NCBI GenBank assembly: GCA_027922465.2
Contig: BQMF02000066.1
Span: 868,001 to 932,000 of the forward strand
Direction of reading: 5' to 3'
DNA: 64,000 nt
DNA from: Turritopsis dohrnii
Lineage: Eukaryota; Cnidaria; Hydrozoa; Anthoathecata; Oceaniidae
Part shown: positions 48,792 to 59,170 of the stretch, in pieces
Position numbering within the stretch: the stretch's first letter is position 1
Layout of the letters: each line of letters opens with the position of its first letter
Translations under genes and position numbers: made by a program
Notes under the pieces: model-generated
Told to the model about the DNA's origin: nothing
What the model saw: only the letters and a program-made list of their open reading frames with translations
Databases searched by the model: none

Positions 48792-49754
48792 TTGCAGCCG
48801 TTGTCTCAAGTGCTACCTGAATATCTTGTCCAACACAGAGCTAATAACACCATTAAAAAGTATTCTAGCAGCTTTTCTATTTGGAAAAGTTGGTGTAAAA
48901 AATTTGTTGTTTCCGAATTACCGGCATCTGCCCTCACCGTGGCATTATTCATTCTCAACCTCATCCAACTGGACAGTTCCTTTCCAAAAATCGAAGGGGT
49001 GTTCTATTCGATCAAGTTCTACCATAAAACGCTAGGCTACACTGACCCATGTTAAAATGTTCTTGTAGTTAACATGCTAGAGGCAGCAAAGCGTATCTGT
49101 CAACACGTCGTGAAGAAGAAAAAACCAATCACGGTGACCCATCTTCATCTGCTGTACGAAAAACTCATTAGCAAGGATACTAATCTGAGTAAAATGAGGA
49201 CGATGAATATCTGTTTGCTGGGTTTCTGCGGATTTCTTCGGTATAGTGAAATAAGTAACCTAAAAAGATCCGACATTGTCTTTTCCAACCAGTATATGAA
49301 AGTGTTTCTTGAAAAAAGCAAAACTGACATCTACAGAGATGGTAAGTGGATTTATATTAGCGGACATGACTCGCGGATCTGCCCCGTTCTGAACCTGAAA
49401 ACCTACTTAGAACACGCCGGGTTATCAGAAAGCAATTCTGACTTGTACTTATTCAGAGCTTTATCTGTGTCTTCGAAAAACAAATTTGGTTTATTGCGGA
49501 ATCAGAACATTCCTCTAAGTTACACAAGAATGCGTGAGATTCTTTTAGATTCGTTGGAATCCATCGGTCTGGACAAGAAGCACTTCGGACTTCACAGTCT
49601 AGGTTCAGGTGGAGCCACAGCTGCAACAAATGCTGATGTGCCAGATCGTTTGGTTAAAAGACATGGAAGATGGCAATCCGAAAAATCCAAAGAGGGTTAC
49701 ATTGAAGATGATGTCCAACACCTGCTAGCTGTGTCGAAATCCTTAGGTTTATAG
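48792..49754 (+). pseudogene. Ngaro tyrosine recombinase, interrupted
   Basis: Two frames (48792-49052 and 49074-49754) are in the same phase, separated by one in-frame TAA at 49053-49055. The N-terminal part (QVLPEYLVQHRANNTIKKYS, FSIWKSWCKKF) is a SAM-like core-binding domain. The C-terminal part has catalytic Arg in LGFCGFLRYSEI, His in FGLHSL, HGRWQ and the Tyr in GYI. In the HxxR box the Arg is Gly (codon GGT at 49602-49604). Family members splice circular DNA into the genome by R-H-R-Y chemistry. With a stop and a lost catalytic Arg, this copy should be inactive. Confidence 0.85.
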
Positions 49755-49874
49755 GATTCTTTATAAAATGTTTCTTCTCTCTCTCTTCCTTCTCCATGGT
49801 TTGTGTCCCTAACTTTTTTCCACATGCTAAGACGACACCACTACTACAAGATAATCTTTGTCTCTTGTCCCCAG

Positions 49875-50522
49875 CATGGACGTATAAAAAGAGAAGGACT
49901 TACAACTTTTATAAATCTATTCAAACAAGCTCGCCTCGCTTTATTGAAATTTTGACAAAAGCAGTTTTGAAACTCCCTCAAGTGCTGTTAAAAATACATG
50001 TTTCCATTGGCTTCCACACTAGCAGCCTTTTGTTATAAACACGAAAACTGTTGAAAAACACCAAAACTAAAAGTATGATTCCTTAGGAGTTCCTAAAGCT
50101 TCAGACTTGAAACTTTCAGAAAAGATAGATAAACTATCTCTCTGTTTTGTGTAGCTTAGGCATTTTTGAGGCGCAAATATTAACTTTATAACATGCAGAG
50201 ACGCTGTGCCATGATTTTCTTCTATTTTCACTTGTAACATCTTCTAGCAAACTCACAGACATTTTAAAAACGATTAAATATCGTCGTCTGTGGCTTCGAA
50301 CAATGAATAAAAGTGTTTTGAAAGCTAATAAGTCTTAATTCCTCTGATATTTCAGTTTTCCGCGTTAGATTGGCACGTATATAATCGTTCGTCTCAACAA
50401 AAATCCAGTGAAATGCGAGACGCGCTTTGGTATGAAAGGGATGCCGACACAATGGATTTTAACAATAGAATTGAATAGCTATTGAAATGAGTTGTGAGTC
50501 CTTCTCTTTTTATACGTCCATG
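49875..50522. mobile_element. MITE, CATGGACG subfamily, 7-bp target duplication, inside Ngaro B1
   Basis: Inverted ends begin CATGGACGTATAAAAAGAGA. They are flanked by the exact direct repeat TCCCCAG (49868-49874 and 50523-50529). B2 gives the empty site (single TCCCCAG), proving the insertion. The end consensus is close to the 23040 and 37928 copies, but the interior differs. Confidence 0.85.
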
Positions 50523-50583
50523 TCCCCAGATATAGCAAATAAATGAGGTTATTTTCGGTTGAGCAAAGCGAATTAGAAAATAA

Positions 50584-50721
50584 TTGAATTTATTAGATAT
50601 AACTAGGGTCTTATCTCAATAAGTAAATACAAGTCACGTGACTTCAGTATAAAAAGGGGAAATGGCGCGAAAATAGTCACATGTCAATTAGCTTCGAACC
50701 GGTAAAGTTAAACTTCCTTTA
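50584..50721 (+). repeat. Ngaro A2 repeat
   Basis: 138-bp copy of A1 with two substitutions, directly following B1. Confidence 0.85.
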
Positions 50722-51167
50722 CAGATTTTGTGTTATAAGAAATTGAATGTCGATATTCAGCATATATGTAACTATATATAACTATCGAAATTTATCATTA
50801 TATACATGCATATTTTTGTTTTGCTCGTAACCTTGGCGAGCTAGTAACTGCAGCATGGTTCCAAGAGTACGTTTCGTATCCGGCGCAGTTGCGATTGTTG
50901 TTAGTGAAAGTCAAATGTTGTACTTATATTCAAAGAGCTCCATTTTCTACTCAGATCACAGGAATGTGCATAAAGGAGTAACATCATTAGCCTTCTGAAT
51001 TTGGTAGATGCCGTAGTCCAAACCATGTCACTGTAATCTGTTAATAGAAATACTGAAATGAGATGAACGTACTTTGAAGTTTATTCCAATATTTGCTTGT
51101 ATATAGCTGCAAAAGAGAAAGTTGTAATTATGAAAACGAGGTTTGTTGCAATTCTGTAACGGTTCAC

Positions 51168-51273
51168 CATGCTAAGATGACACCACTACTACAAGATAAT
51201 CTTTGTCTCTTGTCCCCAGATATAGCAAATAAATGAGGTTATTTTCGGTTGAGCAAAGCGAATTAGAAAATAA
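51168..51273 (+). repeat. Ngaro B2 repeat, right end of the element
   Basis: 106-bp copy of B1 (CATGCTAAGATGACACCACT to AGCGAATTAGAAAATAA) without the MITE. It marks the right end. Confidence 0.85.
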
Positions 51274-52461
51274 TATTATTTTTCTTACAGTTTTCTTTTA
51301 AATTGGTCTAAGTTAGTCTGTTTCCTAACAAATTTTACTATACGTGAAAAGACAACTTCGTTCCTTAATGTATCATCCACGTGATACACTATCAAAATTT
51401 AGCATAAAAAGGACTGTGTTGGTGTTACAAATCAATTTTCGAAATTCCAGCCTTTGGATTTGACGTTTAAGAGGGCGGCGTTTACTATAGGGCGGCGTTT
51501 ATCACAAAAAGATGAAAGTGAATAAAACACTCGCAAGAAATGGTGTTTTCTTTTTCTAAAAAAGTTACAAGAGGTTGTGCGAAAATGTTTTACACAAATG
51601 TTTTACTAAAATGTCAAAGAAGAGCAATATCATTATCACCGTTCTCTTCTACGATATGAAAACTTTCATAGATTTCGCTGACGTCAAACTCGAAAATTTG
51701 GAAAGGATTTTCAAGATTGGTCTTAGCCCAGTTGCCTCTGTTTCAATAAAGCAGCACAAGTCGATCAAGACGAAACCATTTTATGCAATTAAAATGTACA
51801 AGAAAATTTTACTGGACTGGCTCACTTGAATGAGATGAAATTCACCCAGCGTTCATATGGTTTTTCCCATCCCACTAAACCGGGCTGAAGAATGTTTTTT
51901 AAATCACGTAAGCAATAATTTGAATCTCGACGCGTGCGTCTAAAATCTAATCCCACGAAACCGGGCTGGTCTGTTCATGTGAACAAATTTCATCTCACCT
52001 AGGTGAGATCCCGGTCAAATGAAATGAGATCTCACTTAAGTGAGCTAGCCCGCTTTTCATATGAACACAGTTTATTTTTATAAAGATTTCTTAATAACAG
52101 CGAGATCTCTGCTAAGTGAGCTAGCCTGGCTAACCGGGCCAGCTCACCTCCATATGAACAGCCCCTTAAAAGATTTTGGTTTGGTTAAAAGATTTTGAGA
52201 ATTCTGCTTGAATGTTGCAGCGTAATTAATTACACATCAATCAAAATTCATGCAAACATGGATAGATAGAATAGAAACAGGATAGATGGCTGACAGAACG
52301 TATTAAACTATTTTTCATCTATTTCTTCTTTAGCTTGTTTTTTAATAAACGCCGCTCTTCAAGATGCGACGTTTATTAGAAGGCGGCGTTTATTAGAGGG
52401 CGGCGTTTATTACAAACGTTCGACTATAAGGACTTATATTTATTAGAGGGAATACGGTATA
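51274..52461. other. Non-coding stretch with GGCGGCGTTTAT repeats
   Basis: GGGCGGCGTTTAYTA-type words occur at 51470-51506 and again at 52340-52412, with an inverted AAACGCCGC at 52348. They probably bound an older inverted-repeat element of about 0.95 kb. The middle (51830-52165) repeats CTCACYTAGGTGAG, CCGGGCTGG and related palindromes. No gene. Confidence 0.4.
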
Positions 52462-52921
52462 CAGTTGACCCTCATTTTAGCGAACCCTGAGGAGATCGAG
52501 CAATTTGGTTCGTTATGCTTTTCGGCAACTTTAGATGGCTTAATATCAGATTCAATTTCTTTGATAGCCTTATGTTTTTCACCGAGGCTCACACCCTCTT
52601 TCTCTTAGCAGCCGATATTTTTTAAACAAAAAATATGTAAACAAACAAATGAATAAAATTCAAAGATTGAATTCCGAATGCCGCTGATTCGATTCGAAGC
52701 ATTCAGATTCTAAAATGTGGTACTATTCGCTATTTCGAAGGTAAATCAGGCGTTGTGTTAACATATTTTTGTTCGATATAATGAGGAATTCGTTAAAAGC
52801 GAGTTCGTTAAATAGAGGTATTTTATGAGAGCTTTGTTTGCGAAAATCAAGGGACCGAGACATTTTGTGTTCGATATAATGAGGAATTCGCTAAAACGTT
52901 CGCTAAAACGAGGGTCAACTG
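52462..52921. mobile_element. pogo/Tigger-type MITE
   Basis: TA duplication (52460-52461, 52922-52923) and ends CAGTTGACCCTCATTTTAGC / complement. CAGTTGACCCT ends are characteristic of Tigger/pogo elements. The 460-bp body has internal TTCGATATAATGAGGAATTCG twice and no transposase. Confidence 0.8.
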
Positions 52922-53025
52922 TAAAAATATTTAAACAGACGAGGCAAAGCCCAAACCTTACCCTCACTTACCCTCACTTTTGGTAGGCCATCACTAACCC
53001 AGACAAATTTGACAAGGTTGATACT

Positions 53026-53335
53026 GTAAAGATTTTTCAGACGAGCATATAGATTAGCAAAAGTTGTAAAACTGTTGTAAACTACAAGAAACCACTGACT
53101 AATCCTTACACCTCTAAAGGTCTCAGTCATTTTAAAAAAAAAATAAAACCAACCATGTTTTTAAAAGACCCACGTTCTATATCCTTTCTTAGTCTTAAAT
53201 CTTTGAGTCTATCTCATATGATTTAACTGGGCATACCAACAAGCTATCGGTGTAAGGATTAGTCAGTGGTTTCTTGTAGTTTACAACAGTTTTACAACTT
53301 TTGCTAATCTATATGCTCGTCTGAAAAATCTTTAC
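53026..53335. repeat. Perfect 87-bp inverted repeat with 136-bp spacer
   Basis: Left arm 53026-53112 and right arm 53249-53335 are exact reverse complements (start GTAAAGATTTTTCAGACGAG). A transcript would fold into a long perfect hairpin. No coding signal and no matching target-site repeat was seen. Confidence 0.9.
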
Positions 53336-53872
53336 AAAACCCCCTGATGTTAAACACACTGAATTAGTTTCTCGCTTATTTTCGCAGCAGAGTTAGAAAA
53401 AAAAAATCGGCATTACCATTGTGATTCAGATGTTTACTATGCTATATGAAATCCTATTCACAGATTGAATCCACATAAAAAGTGAACAATCGATAAAATT
53501 AACAAAGAGACAGTCCAAGGTTTCATTCTCGTCTCCGGAGGATTTGTTTTTCTAGTATGGTATCAAGAAGTAAGGCACAGCAATTTTGTGAGATCCAGAA
53601 TATTGGTATCATCCTACAGGAAAAGTAGAGCAACTCGATACAAGACATGATATAATTTTTAAGAAAAGTGCGATTCCAACTTACAAATGCATAGCAACAG
53701 TTTGAGTTCCTCTTCCAAAAAATGCATAAAAATACTGACATAAATATACTATTCTAGTCAGTAAAAGTTCTATGTGGTGAACCTCCATAAAACTGGGTAA
53801 ACCCTGCAACTAAAAGCAGGTAAACCTCAGAAAAAGGGAGTAGCCACTCTCTTTTAGGATTAATAAACAAGA

Positions 53873-56803
53873 ATGAACTCAACATCAGATGAACCTTTTC
53901 CTGATCTTGCTGAAATTATTGGAAAAAAAGGACTTAAACTTGGACACATAAACATAAATGGTTTGGTAAATAAACTTGACGAAGTAAGATCACTGTTAGA
54001 AGTAGCCAAATTCAACATCCTTGCAGTCACTGAAACCCATCTTAGTACCCATGTGAAGGATTCTGAAATAGTCATTGATGGATATTCAATCATCCGAAAA
54101 GATAGATCTGGAAAAAAGGATAGATGGGGAGGTACCTTGATTTACTTTAAAGACCATCTTAAAATGTACGAACTACCTACAGATCAGCATATAAAAGCAA
54201 CAGAGTCAATATGGGCCGAACTTATCCTAAAATCCCAAAAAATCCTGATAGCCTGTATCTACCGTCCACCTAAACAAAAGAACTTTCTGCAGCATTTTAC
54301 ACCAACAATAGAAAAGTTCTCGAGACGATCAAACATTATCATTCTTGGTGATCTAAATATAGACTTGTCTAATGCTGAATCAAACTTGGCTGCGACTCTC
54401 CACAGGATACTTGCAAGGCTAGATTTAAAAAATGTCATGAAAGACTTTACCAGAATAACCGAAAAGTCAAAAACGCTTATCGATCTTGCAATAACTTCTT
54501 CTTCTGCCAAGATAATAAACTGTGGAAGCTATGATAGTGCTATTTCTGATCACAATCTCATTTACGTTACCATGAATTTTTTCATTAGTAGACCACCTCC
54601 AATGTTGAAAACTGTCAAAGACTATAAAAACATAGACACTAGTAAGCTTAACCTTGACCTTGAAGCAACTCCATGGCAAATAATCTCATTATTTGACGAT
54701 GTTGACGACTGTGTTTGGGCGTGGGAAAAACTATTTACTGACACTGTCAGCGAGCACATCAAATCAAGGAAGGTGAAGATTCGCTACCGAAGCGCACCTT
54801 GGATGTCAGGAGAGATAAGGAAAGCACTTAACGCCAGATTCAAACTGCTTCAAAGAGCTAAAGGAACTGAAAAAGGCTCAGAAGAATGGAAGCTATACAA
54901 AAAGTCAAGAAACCGTTGCTCAAACATGATCAGAGCTGCTAAAGCCAGGTTCTGGAAAAAAGAATTCCACACTGCATCAAATACAAGGAACTTTTGGAAA
55001 ACTGTTAAGAAATTTGGAGGTGAATCCAAGAACTCCAAAATAGGTCCCTTATTAGACAACAACATTATCATTACTGATGACAAACAAAAAGCTGACCTAC
55101 TAAATAACTACCATTCATCTGTTGGCCAGAAACTCGCCACTGCCCTGAAGACTCCAGGTGAGGATTGTAGTGATTATGCCAACACACACATCTACAGGGT
55201 TGTTCCCACCATTTCGAATATAAAAATTGACTATGAACTATTCAAGAAATCATTTAAATCAACCGTAAAACCTGGCAAAGCCTGTGGACATGATAGGATA
55301 TCCTCGCGAGATCTGAAACTGAACGAGTCAGCATCCATAGATGGTCTCTATCAAGTGTTACTAAAAAGTATCTCGACTGGAAAGTTCCCAACCACATGGA
55401 AATCAGCAGCAGTATCTTGTATCTTCAAAAAAGGATCAAAGAGAGATTGCTCCAACTATCGACCTATTTCCTTATTAAGTATTCCAAGTAAGGTAGTTGA
55501 AAGGTTTATATGTTCACAAATAAATGAGCACCTGACAATACACAACCTAAGAAATGAACACCAGTGGGGTTTTCGCGAAGCTCGCTCCACTGAAGACCTG
55601 CTCTTGTATGTAACAGAAAAATGGCATACAGCCCTGGACAACAAGAAGGTCGTCGGTGTGCTACTAGTCGACTTTAAAAAAGCATTTGACAGCGTTTCTC
55701 ATCAAGTACTACTGAAAAAGCTGGCAGCTTGTGGAATATCCGGTGACTTCCTAAACTACCTGGCCGACTACCTGACTGGAAGAACTCAAGTTACGAAAGT
55801 AAATGAAATCACCTCAGACAGTGCAGCAGTTGAGTACGGGGTACCACAAGGGTCACTCCTTGGACCAACGTGCTTCGCTATTAACGTTAACGACATGCCT
55901 GATGTAGGAATTTGTGAAACCGACCTTTTTGCGGATGATTCTACCTCGTTCACCATTGGAGACACTGTTGATATAGTACTATCGGTCATTCAAAAACAGA
56001 TTGTCAGTATTGAAAACTATGCCAAACGAAACTCGTTATCAATCCACCCAGACAAAACAGAGATACTTATTCTCACGAAAGACAAATTCAACGGCCCACT
56101 ACCGGACATAAAGATAAATAACCACTCCATCAAAATCGTCGAAAAATCAAAAATTCTTGGAGTTGAAGTGGACAAAAAGTTGACATGGGAAGCTCATACA
56201 AAAAGTGTCTGTAAATCATTCAGTGTTAAGCTAAAGAAACTTTACAAGATGAACCAAATGGACAAAGCCACTCTAAGAACAATCTACAATAGTGGTATTT
56301 TGCCATCTGTGCTGTATGGCATTATCATTTGGGGTAACTGTGCCAGCCACCTACTCGAAGACGTGGAGAAAATCCACATCAAAGCTGCAAGATTCATCGA
56401 GCGCATAAACAGCCGTACCCCAGACTCAGAAGTTATCACTGTGGCAAACTGGAAACCAATCCACTACTATTACAAACGTCATCTCACCTGCAAGACCTAC
56501 AAAATTTATAACAATTTATCTTCACCATTGCTCCAACAGCTCATTACCAAAGCAGACCAAGTCAGAGCTACTAGAAACAAATATAAGTTAAATCTACCAT
56601 CCTTCCATCATACCAACTACAAGAGATCCTACTCCTATAGAGCAGCTATTGTTTGGAATAACTTGCCAACACGATTACGAGAAGAAAACACAATTGATCT
56701 CTTCAAATCATCCTTGTCAAAATCTAACGTTTTAGAGCAGATAAATTTCGGCTATAACGCTACAAGAAAGGCAAGTGACCCAGAGACATACATATATTAC
56801 TAG
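53873..56803 (+). CDS. LINE endonuclease / reverse transcriptase, 976 residues, intact
   Basis: Carries out target-primed reverse transcription of its own RNA at a nicked chromosomal site. The APE-type endonuclease covers about residues 20-240 (LGHININGLVNKLDEVRSLL, AVTETHLS, RWGGTLIYF, IIILGDLNIDLS, AISDHNLI). The reverse transcriptase lies at about 470-740: KKGSKRDCSNYRPISLLS, GVLLVDFKKAFDSVSHQVLL, EYGVPQGSLLGPTCFAI and the catalytic FADD at about 686-689. The C-terminal region ends with AAIVWNNLPTRLREENTIDL, typical for Jockey/CR1/L2-like proteins. The start ATG follows an A-rich leader. There is no frameshift or stop, so the copy may be young and possibly functional. The clade needs a phylogeny. 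Confidence 0.9.
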   Translation: MNSTSDEPFPDLAEIIGKKGLKLGHININGLVNKLDEVRSLLEVAKFNILAVTETHLSTHVKDSEIVIDGYSIIRKDRSGKKDRWGGTLIYFKDHLKMYELPTDQHIKATESIWAELILKSQKILIACIYRPPKQKNFLQHFTPTIEKFSRRSNIIILGDLNIDLSNAESNLAATLHRILARLDLKNVMKDFTRITEKSKTLIDLAITSSSAKIINCGSYDSAISDHNLIYVTMNFFISRPPPMLKTVKDYKNIDTSKLNLDLEATPWQIISLFDDVDDCVWAWEKLFTDTVSEHIKSRKVKIRYRSAPWMSGEIRKALNARFKLLQRAKGTEKGSEEWKLYKKSRNRCSNMIRAAKARFWKKEFHTASNTRNFWKTVKKFGGESKNSKIGPLLDNNIIITDDKQKADLLNNYHSSVGQKLATALKTPGEDCSDYANTHIYRVVPTISNIKIDYELFKKSFKSTVKPGKACGHDRISSRDLKLNESASIDGLYQVLLKSISTGKFPTTWKSAAVSCIFKKGSKRDCSNYRPISLLSIPSKVVERFICSQINEHLTIHNLRNEHQWGFREARSTEDLLLYVTEKWHTALDNKKVVGVLLVDFKKAFDSVSHQVLLKKLAACGISGDFLNYLADYLTGRTQVTKVNEITSDSAAVEYGVPQGSLLGPTCFAINVNDMPDVGICETDLFADDSTSFTIGDTVDIVLSVIQKQIVSIENYAKRNSLSIHPDKTEILILTKDKFNGPLPDIKINNHSIKIVEKSKILGVEVDKKLTWEAHTKSVCKSFSVKLKKLYKMNQMDKATLRTIYNSGILPSVLYGIIIWGNCASHLLEDVEKIHIKAARFIERINSRTPDSEVITVANWKPIHYYYKRHLTCKTYKIYNNLSSPLLQQLITKADQVRATRNKYKLNLPSFHHTNYKRSYSYRAAIVWNNLPTRLREENTIDLFKSSLSKSNVLEQINFGYNATRKASDPETYIYY

Positions 56804-56917
56804 TTACACTATTTAATTTAGTACCTTACTCAAATTATTAAATTGTGATTAGTCTTGCATCAAGTGCCTCACTTTTGTTACTTGGGTATCCTTATTCCCA
56901 GTCTACAGCTATCGCTT

Positions 56918-57625
56918 AATAGGCTAACTACTCCACCCCTTTCACGTCTAGTCAGAAGAGTGGGCTCACACGACCTAATCTTAATCATTTTGTCATCGTT
57001 TTATATACATTTTAAATATTGGATTTTATACTTCTGAATATATGAATAATTTATATTGTATTTACAACTTTATAATTTATATGTTATTATTAATGATATT
57101 TTAAATTTTCATTTACTAATCTGAATAGCTTTTACTTTTTAGTTAGTTATTTTAATAGGCTAACTACTCCACCCCTTTCACGTCTAGTCAGAAGAGTGGG
57201 CTCACACGACCTAATCTTAATCATTTTGTCATCGTTTTATATACATTTTAAATATTGGATTTTATACTTCTGAATATATGAATAATTTATATTGTATTTA
57301 CAACTTTATAATTTATATGTTATTATTAATGATATTTTAAATTTTCATTTACTAATCTGAATAGCTTTTACTTTTTAGTTAGTTATTTTAATAGGCTAAC
57401 TACTCCACCCCTTTCACGTCTAGTCAGCAGAGTGGGCTCACACGACCTAATCTTAATCATTTTGTCATCGTTTTATATACATTTTAAATATTGGATTTTA
57501 TACTTCTGAATATATGAATAATTTATATTGTATTTACAACTTTATAATTATATGTTATTATTAATGATATTTTATATTTTCATTTACTTATCTGAATAGC
57601 TTTTACTTTTTAGTTAGTTATTTTA
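56918..57625 (+). repeat. Three 236-bp tandem repeats in the LINE 3' UTR
   Basis: AGGCTAACTACTCCACCCCT recurs at 56921, 57157 and 57393, exactly 236 bp apart, and the units differ at only a few bases. An AATAAA lies just before the tail (about 57686). Confidence 0.9.
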
Positions 57626-58059
57626 AAGTAGGTCCACATCAGTGCTATTTCACTGCCTATTGTATATATACGACCTTCTATACCAAATAAACAAATAATA
57701 ATAAATAATAATAATAAAAGTATCTTGAAATGTATTCGTATCAGATTTGTCCCTCTTAACATATATGATGAGCTCAGTTTGAAAATATCTCAATGCCTAA
57801 CTGTAACCCTTCTCCCTTGTTACCGGTGAAGGATATATTTAAGAATGGACTCAAAAACGACCTATTAACTCTTAATAGAACTTTTCGACTTGACCAGCTC
57901 TCTTATCCATGCACTTGACAAGGAATCTTACAAAGCATATATGTTATATGTTATTCTGTGTAGACTTTCTCTGTAACATACTCACATCAAATCATTATTA
58001 GAACTTCGTACGTTTTACTGATTTTCAAGTCCTAATGTTTCATCTCCACGGTGTAGTAC

Positions 58060-59170
58060 ACGGTGTAGTTTGTCTGCGTTTTTGCATTGAGATAGTTCTA
58101 GGTCAACCTCGTTCCCAGGGCTTCTTGCCTTTTTGATCTACGGACGATGGCGAAGAAAGTCGTCGTCCGTATACCTGGGTAAAGATTCTTAGAACGAATT
58201 AATTTGGTTTTGATAGAAGGATACCATTTGATATTTCATATCTCAACTTTCATTAGGACCGGTCTCCTGTTTACACAGTTCCCACTTCTTCTTCTTCCTT
58301 GAAACCTTTCGAATGGATGAGCGAGAAAAGAAATAAAAATGTTCATTTGCTAAATTGATTTATGCTAGACTGTAGGCTCCGTCGTCTTAAATGCATTTAG
58401 ATATGTCTTATGAAGAGGCGAGTTAGAGGAATTAAGCCATTGTGCCGACTGGATTTTGTTACTACACTGAATATCATTTCGGTCGACGATTGTGATCTCC
58501 GCCGTCGGCCAAGGGACGCATGATAGGTTACGTCATGCATGCTACCATCTTGATTTTATTTCTCAATTTCTGGGAATTCTATTATGACAAAGTTTTTGTT
58601 CGGGTGTCATATGATTTTCATTGTCACGAGACAGAGCAATATCATAATGAAACTATCAATACGGGAAATTGCTAAAGGACAGATATAATCAGGTATATCT
58701 GCATTTTTTATCATTTTAGAAAACTTAAGATCCTAATGAACTGTTTATTTCCTGTTTTTTTTTTACTTTCACTTTTGCAGTCATCGCTGAGATAGCTTCG
58801 AAATCTTCAAAAACTATGTCACTATTATAGTTACACTATTGTTATCGTTATTGTCTTTATCGTTTAAGGTTTTCAAGGATCTAGTTTAAAAAAACCCAGT
58901 AATTTCGAATAGATTTTTGGTTTCATGAAATCATTATTATTATGAAAGTGGAACTAAAATCACAATTGATTTTCTGTACCATTTGAAAGAGTTTCAAAAA
59001 TGAGGAATGTCAGTTGTTGAATTTTTGAAAAATCAGTTTTCATGCCTGTGATATTGACATATATAAAGTTTTTACTGAAACTTGATCTCCATGGCAACAC
59101 AAGATTACAATGTTCAACAAGAAATTCCTAACAAACTGACTGCCAATTTTGACTACCATTTACAACACTT
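58060..59170 (+). promoter_or_regulatory. Diverged copy of the PARP promoter and first exon
   Basis: Homologous blocks in the same order as 25690-26600: GGATACC (58221), GAGCGAGAAAAGAAATAAAA (58320), GATTGTGATCTCCGCCGTCGG (58486), TTTCTCAATTTCT (58560), the donor ATCAG/GTATAT (58693), AACTTAAGATCCTAA and, further on, AACAAACTGACTGCC. No CCCH or PARP coding exon follows within the window, so a second gene copy would begin to the right, or the copy is orphaned. Confidence 0.5.

Larger units (their letters stand above)
45448..51273 (+). mobile_element. Ngaro-type tyrosine-recombinase retrotransposon (split direct repeats)
   Basis: The order is A1 (45448-45585), gag-like ORF, RT/RNase H ORF, tyrosine recombinase, B1 (49823-49874 plus 50530-50583, split by a MITE), A2 (50584-50721), unique linker, B2 (51168-51273). 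This A1-B1-A2-B2 layout is diagnostic of Ngaro/PAT-type DIRS-like elements, which integrate with a tyrosine recombinase rather than an integrase. A1 and A2 differ at only 2 of 138 positions and B1 and B2 at about 1 of 106, so insertion is recent. The element carries several inactivating changes. Confidence 0.88.
53790..57720 (+). mobile_element. LINE retrotransposon (Jockey-superfamily-like), ORF2 intact
   Basis: Short 5' leader with CTGGGTAAACC/AGCAGGTAAACC words, one long ORF, a repeat-built 3' UTR and an AATAAT-rich tail (about 57690-57717). No ORF1 was found, so the copy is 5'-truncated or the family lacks one. The left border is approximate. Confidence 0.8.

Noticed and set aside
48778..49035. 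85-codon frame overlapping the recombinase start
   Set aside because: Alternative frame of the same stretch; the recombinase frame has the family motifs.
53523..53741. 72-codon minus-strand frame before the LINE as ORF1
   Set aside because: Opposite strand to the LINE and no nucleic-acid-binding motif.
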